NCBI RefSeq assembly: GCF_019024285.1
Contig: NZ_WMKZ01000025.1
Location: forward strand, 1 to 64,000
Length of the DNA stretch: 64,000 bases
Direction of reading: 5' to 3'
Source of the DNA: Alkalihalobacterium elongatum
Lineage (GTDB): Bacteria > Bacillota > Bacilli > Bacillales > Bacillaceae_F
Position numbers and translations under genes: made by a program. Below the pieces are notes generated by a model, which saw only the letters and a list, made by a program, of their open reading frames with translations, ran no database searches and was not told the DNA's origin. Shown piece by piece: positions 62,480 through 64,000 of the stretch; position 1 is the stretch's first letter, and every line of letters starts with the position of its first letter.

Positions 62480-63394
62480 GTGAAACAGCGGTTAATCAAA
62501 CTAGTCACTTTTTTATTGGTCTTAGGCATTGGCTTTAGTGGAACTTGGCAGGAAAAAGCGTATGCTAATGAAATGGGTAATGAAGTGAGAGTCGCAGTGG
62601 ACATATTGGTTAATTCAGAATGGGTCAGAAAACATAAAGATGCTGTAAAACTTATTGACACTCGAAAAGAAGGCTACGATGAGGGACACATCCCTGGAGC
62701 TTTGCAATTCCCGTATACCGAACTACAGGATCCACATCATCCGATCGAGGATTACCTTATCTCAAAAAAGCAATTCCAAAAAGAGATGAGAAAGCTCGGG
62801 GTAAGAAATGACCAGACAGTTGTCGTATACGACGATGGCAGCAGTCCATATGCAGCTAGATTATTTTTTGCGCTAGAATATTACGGCCATGAAGACGTAC
62901 GCTTGCTTGATGGCGGTTTAAAAGCGTGGCTTGATAGTGGCAATGAATTAACAAAGGACGTATATGAAACCAAAAAAGGAAACTTTAAAGCACAACCAAA
63001 AGAAACGCTCATCGTCGATAAATCCTTTGTAAAGGATGCAATTGGAAAAGACAATACAGTCCTTCTTGATGTTCGATCTCCTGAAGAGTACCGCGGGGAA
63101 GATATTCGTGCGAAAAGAGGAGGGCACATTCCTACAGCTGTCAACTTGGAGTGGAAGGAAGCATTGCAACTAAAAGGAGTTCCATATTTTAAGCCTCTTC
63201 ATCAACTTGAGGAGCAATTTAACCAAATAAGAGTTACCCCAGACAAAACTGTCATTATCTACTGTCATACGGCCTTACGTTCCTCCCACACCTATTTCGT
63301 ATTACGATTACTAGGATTTGAGCAGCTGCACGTTTATGAAGGGTCTTGGGCAGAGTGGGGTAACGATCCTGATACACCTATTGATCAACCTTAA
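62480..63394 (+). CDS. Secreted two-domain sulfurtransferase (rhodanese)
   Basis: A 304-residue protein with a signal peptide (KLVTFLLVLGIGFSGTW, cut near YANE) and two rhodanese domains. The C-terminal one has the catalytic cysteine C262 in IYCHTALRSS. In the N-terminal one an aspartate stands at that place (VVYDDGSSPYAAR), as in the thiosulfate/3-mercaptopyruvate sulfurtransferases. It moves sulfur from thiosulfate or similar donors outside the membrane. Start is GTG with GGAGGGTG upstream. Confidence 0.92.
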   Translation: MKQRLIKLVTFLLVLGIGFSGTWQEKAYANEMGNEVRVAVDILVNSEWVRKHKDAVKLIDTRKEGYDEGHIPGALQFPYTELQDPHHPIEDYLISKKQFQKEMRKLGVRNDQTVVVYDDGSSPYAARLFFALEYYGHEDVRLLDGGLKAWLDSGNELTKDVYETKKGNFKAQPKETLIVDKSFVKDAIGKDNTVLLDVRSPEEYRGEDIRAKRGGHIPTAVNLEWKEALQLKGVPYFKPLHQLEEQFNQIRVTPDKTVIIYCHTALRSSHTYFVLRLLGFEQLHVYEGSWAEWGNDPDTPIDQP

Positions 63395-63412
63395 ACTTAA
63401 ATAAATGGAAGC

Positions 63413-63447
63413 AAAGAAGCCACGCTCTTCATGCGGTGGCTTCTTTA
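63413..63447 (+). terminator. Terminator of the rhodanese gene
   Basis: AAAGAAGCCACGC pairs with GCGGTGGCTTCTTT (one extra G) and a short T-rich tail follows. Confidence 0.8.
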
Positions 63448-63479
63448 AGTTTGTAGGAATTAATAAGAGGTGATAGTAC

Positions 63480-63533
63480 ATGTTCCATAAAAATAGCACC
63501 AAAAATTTCAATAAAAGAAGAAAACTGCTCTAA
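63480..63533 (+). CDS. Possible 17-residue basic micropeptide
   Basis: ATG behind AAGAGGTGAT opens MFHKNSTKNFNKRRKLL and then TAA. The peptide is strongly basic with three Asn, without a signal. It has the same length as the frame at 39704 but an unrelated sequence. The ribosome site is as good as for real genes; nothing else supports it. Confidence 0.35.
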   Translation: MFHKNSTKNFNKRRKLL

Positions 63534-63757
63534 GCAGAGAATTAGTACATCTATTTATCAAAAAATGGAAGGTGTACAAAAAAGAGACTTGGTACGATAA
63601 TTGCCCAGTAAAAGGAAAAAGTGTGTGCTAACAAAAGTATCAGCTCAAATTACTTAAATTTAAGTAAAAATCCTCAATACACAACAATCGACTAGCTACT
63701 ACTTCATAAAAAATCCTCCTTTTCAAAATATTTTTAGTAAATCATGGAAAAAAATAA

Positions 63758-63804
63758 TTGCAAAACTAATACTATTAGTTATAATAAAACTAATGGTATT
63801 AGTT
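63758..63804 (+). promoter_or_regulatory. SigA promoter with two AACTAAT-N3-ATTAGTT operators
   Basis: TTGCAA (63758-63763) and TATAAT (63780-63785) have a 16-base spacer. The perfect palindrome AACTAATACTATTAGTT fills the spacer (63764-63780), and a second, AACTAATGGTATTAGTT, lies at 63788-63804, 24 bases further. A dimeric repressor, probably TetR or MarR type, should shut this promoter fully. The regulator is not in the window. Confidence 0.75.
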
Positions 63805-63827
63805 TTTAAAGATGAGGAGAGATTGCG

Positions 63828-64000
63828 ATGAGAATAGTACGAGAGGGTTCAGTTTATCAACTGTCGTTTATGCCACGTTTTTTTCCTGTTAATTGTTACT
63901 TTGTTGAAGAAGAAGATGGTTTAACATTAATTGATGCTGCTCTGCCGTTTAGTTATAAAGCGATCCTGAAAGCTGCAGGTGATATGGAAAAGCCAATTCA
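63828..64000 (+). CDS. MBL-fold metallo-hydrolase, N-terminal part
   Basis: The frame begins MRIVREGSVYQLSFMPRFFP, then VNCYFVEEEDGLTLIDAALP, which is the first beta sheet and the D-x-A turn of metallo-beta-lactamase-fold hydrolases. The HxHxDH metal motif lies past the window end, so activity cannot be judged. AGGAGAG precedes the ATG, and the double operator controls it. Confidence 0.8.
   Translation, partial: MRIVREGSVYQLSFMPRFFPVNCYFVEEEDGLTLIDAALPFSYKAILKAAGDMEKPI

Overview
The window comes from a low-GC, endospore-forming Firmicute of the Bacillaceae. The evidence is a Spo0E-like phosphatase, an alpha/beta-type SASP, a GerA/GerC/GerB germinant receptor, a SigI/RsgI pair, AGGAGG-type ribosome binding sites with frequent TTG/GTG starts, and blocks of genes in the order known from the yut/yum/yui/yug region of Bacillus subtilis. 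A TRAP transporter, an AbgT-type transporter and the futalosine-pathway enzyme MqnE are absent from B. subtilis but occur in other, often alkaliphilic or salt-tolerant, bacilli. Genus-level placement cannot be made from the sequence alone.

Layout. 1-6.7 kb: yuzD, a TetR-YutJ fusion, yuzB, a small zinc-type protein, dapF, mqnE, a Spo0E-like gene and the A-type Fe-S carrier yutM. 6.8-8.7 kb: small orphan genes, a SASP gene, a remnant of yumC and an IS200/IS605-like scar. 9-16 kb: type II NADH dehydrogenase (yumB), yuiA, yuiB, yuiC, a corrinoid-binding-like protein, yuiD, a DUF309 gene and pepA. 16.5-23.2 kb: a TRAP operon (Q-M-P), yuiF, a lipoprotein, and an ECF sigma/anti-sigma pair. 23.3-31.3 kb: bioY with a BirA operator, degV, HU, abgT, a TetR gene, an ArsR-type regulator and an MFS exporter. 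32-36.7 kb: a frameshifted DUF559-type nuclease gene, yihY, a second MFS gene, a PH-like membrane protein and luxS. 36.8-46.5 kb: an isochorismatase, alaR-alaT, thiM, a DEAD-box helicase, yugI, yuzA, an iron alcohol dehydrogenase, pgi, yugN and a small gene. 46.8-52.3 kb: a small membrane protein, an MltG-like protein, a Crp/Fnr regulator, an orphan gene, scdA plus a hemerythrin gene, glycerate kinase, tRNA-Ala(GGC) and a small membrane protein. 52.4-64 kb: a broken GNAT gene, a lipoprotein, a charged secreted protein, sigI-rsgI, a flavin reductase, gerA-gerC-gerB, a possible germination D-type gene on the other strand, a secreted rhodanese, a micropeptide and the start of an MBL-fold hydrolase behind a double operator.

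Several genes fit together in redox and respiration. Two NADH dehydrogenase-like flavoproteins are present; the gene for one has a Rex/FNR-like site in front, and a perfect TGTGA-N6-TCACA palindrome lies before the di-iron Fe-S repair gene scdA, about 0.85 kb downstream of a Crp/Fnr gene. A second theme is sporulation, germination and envelope.

The strongest unexplained signal is in the spacers. Six intergenic stretches carry short word arrays whose spacing is 20-21 bp or 51-52 bp, close to two or five turns of B-DNA. They use different words, but share the same placement beside genes and terminators. Two arrays use the same word in opposite orientation; two others are diverged copies of one 52-bp unit. 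Other spacer families are a GGTGCCAGGCACC hairpin (six copies with different inner stems) and a longer mosaic repeat (three loci). Several genes are broken or unusually joined (TetR-yutJ, yumC, the DUF559-type gene, GNAT).
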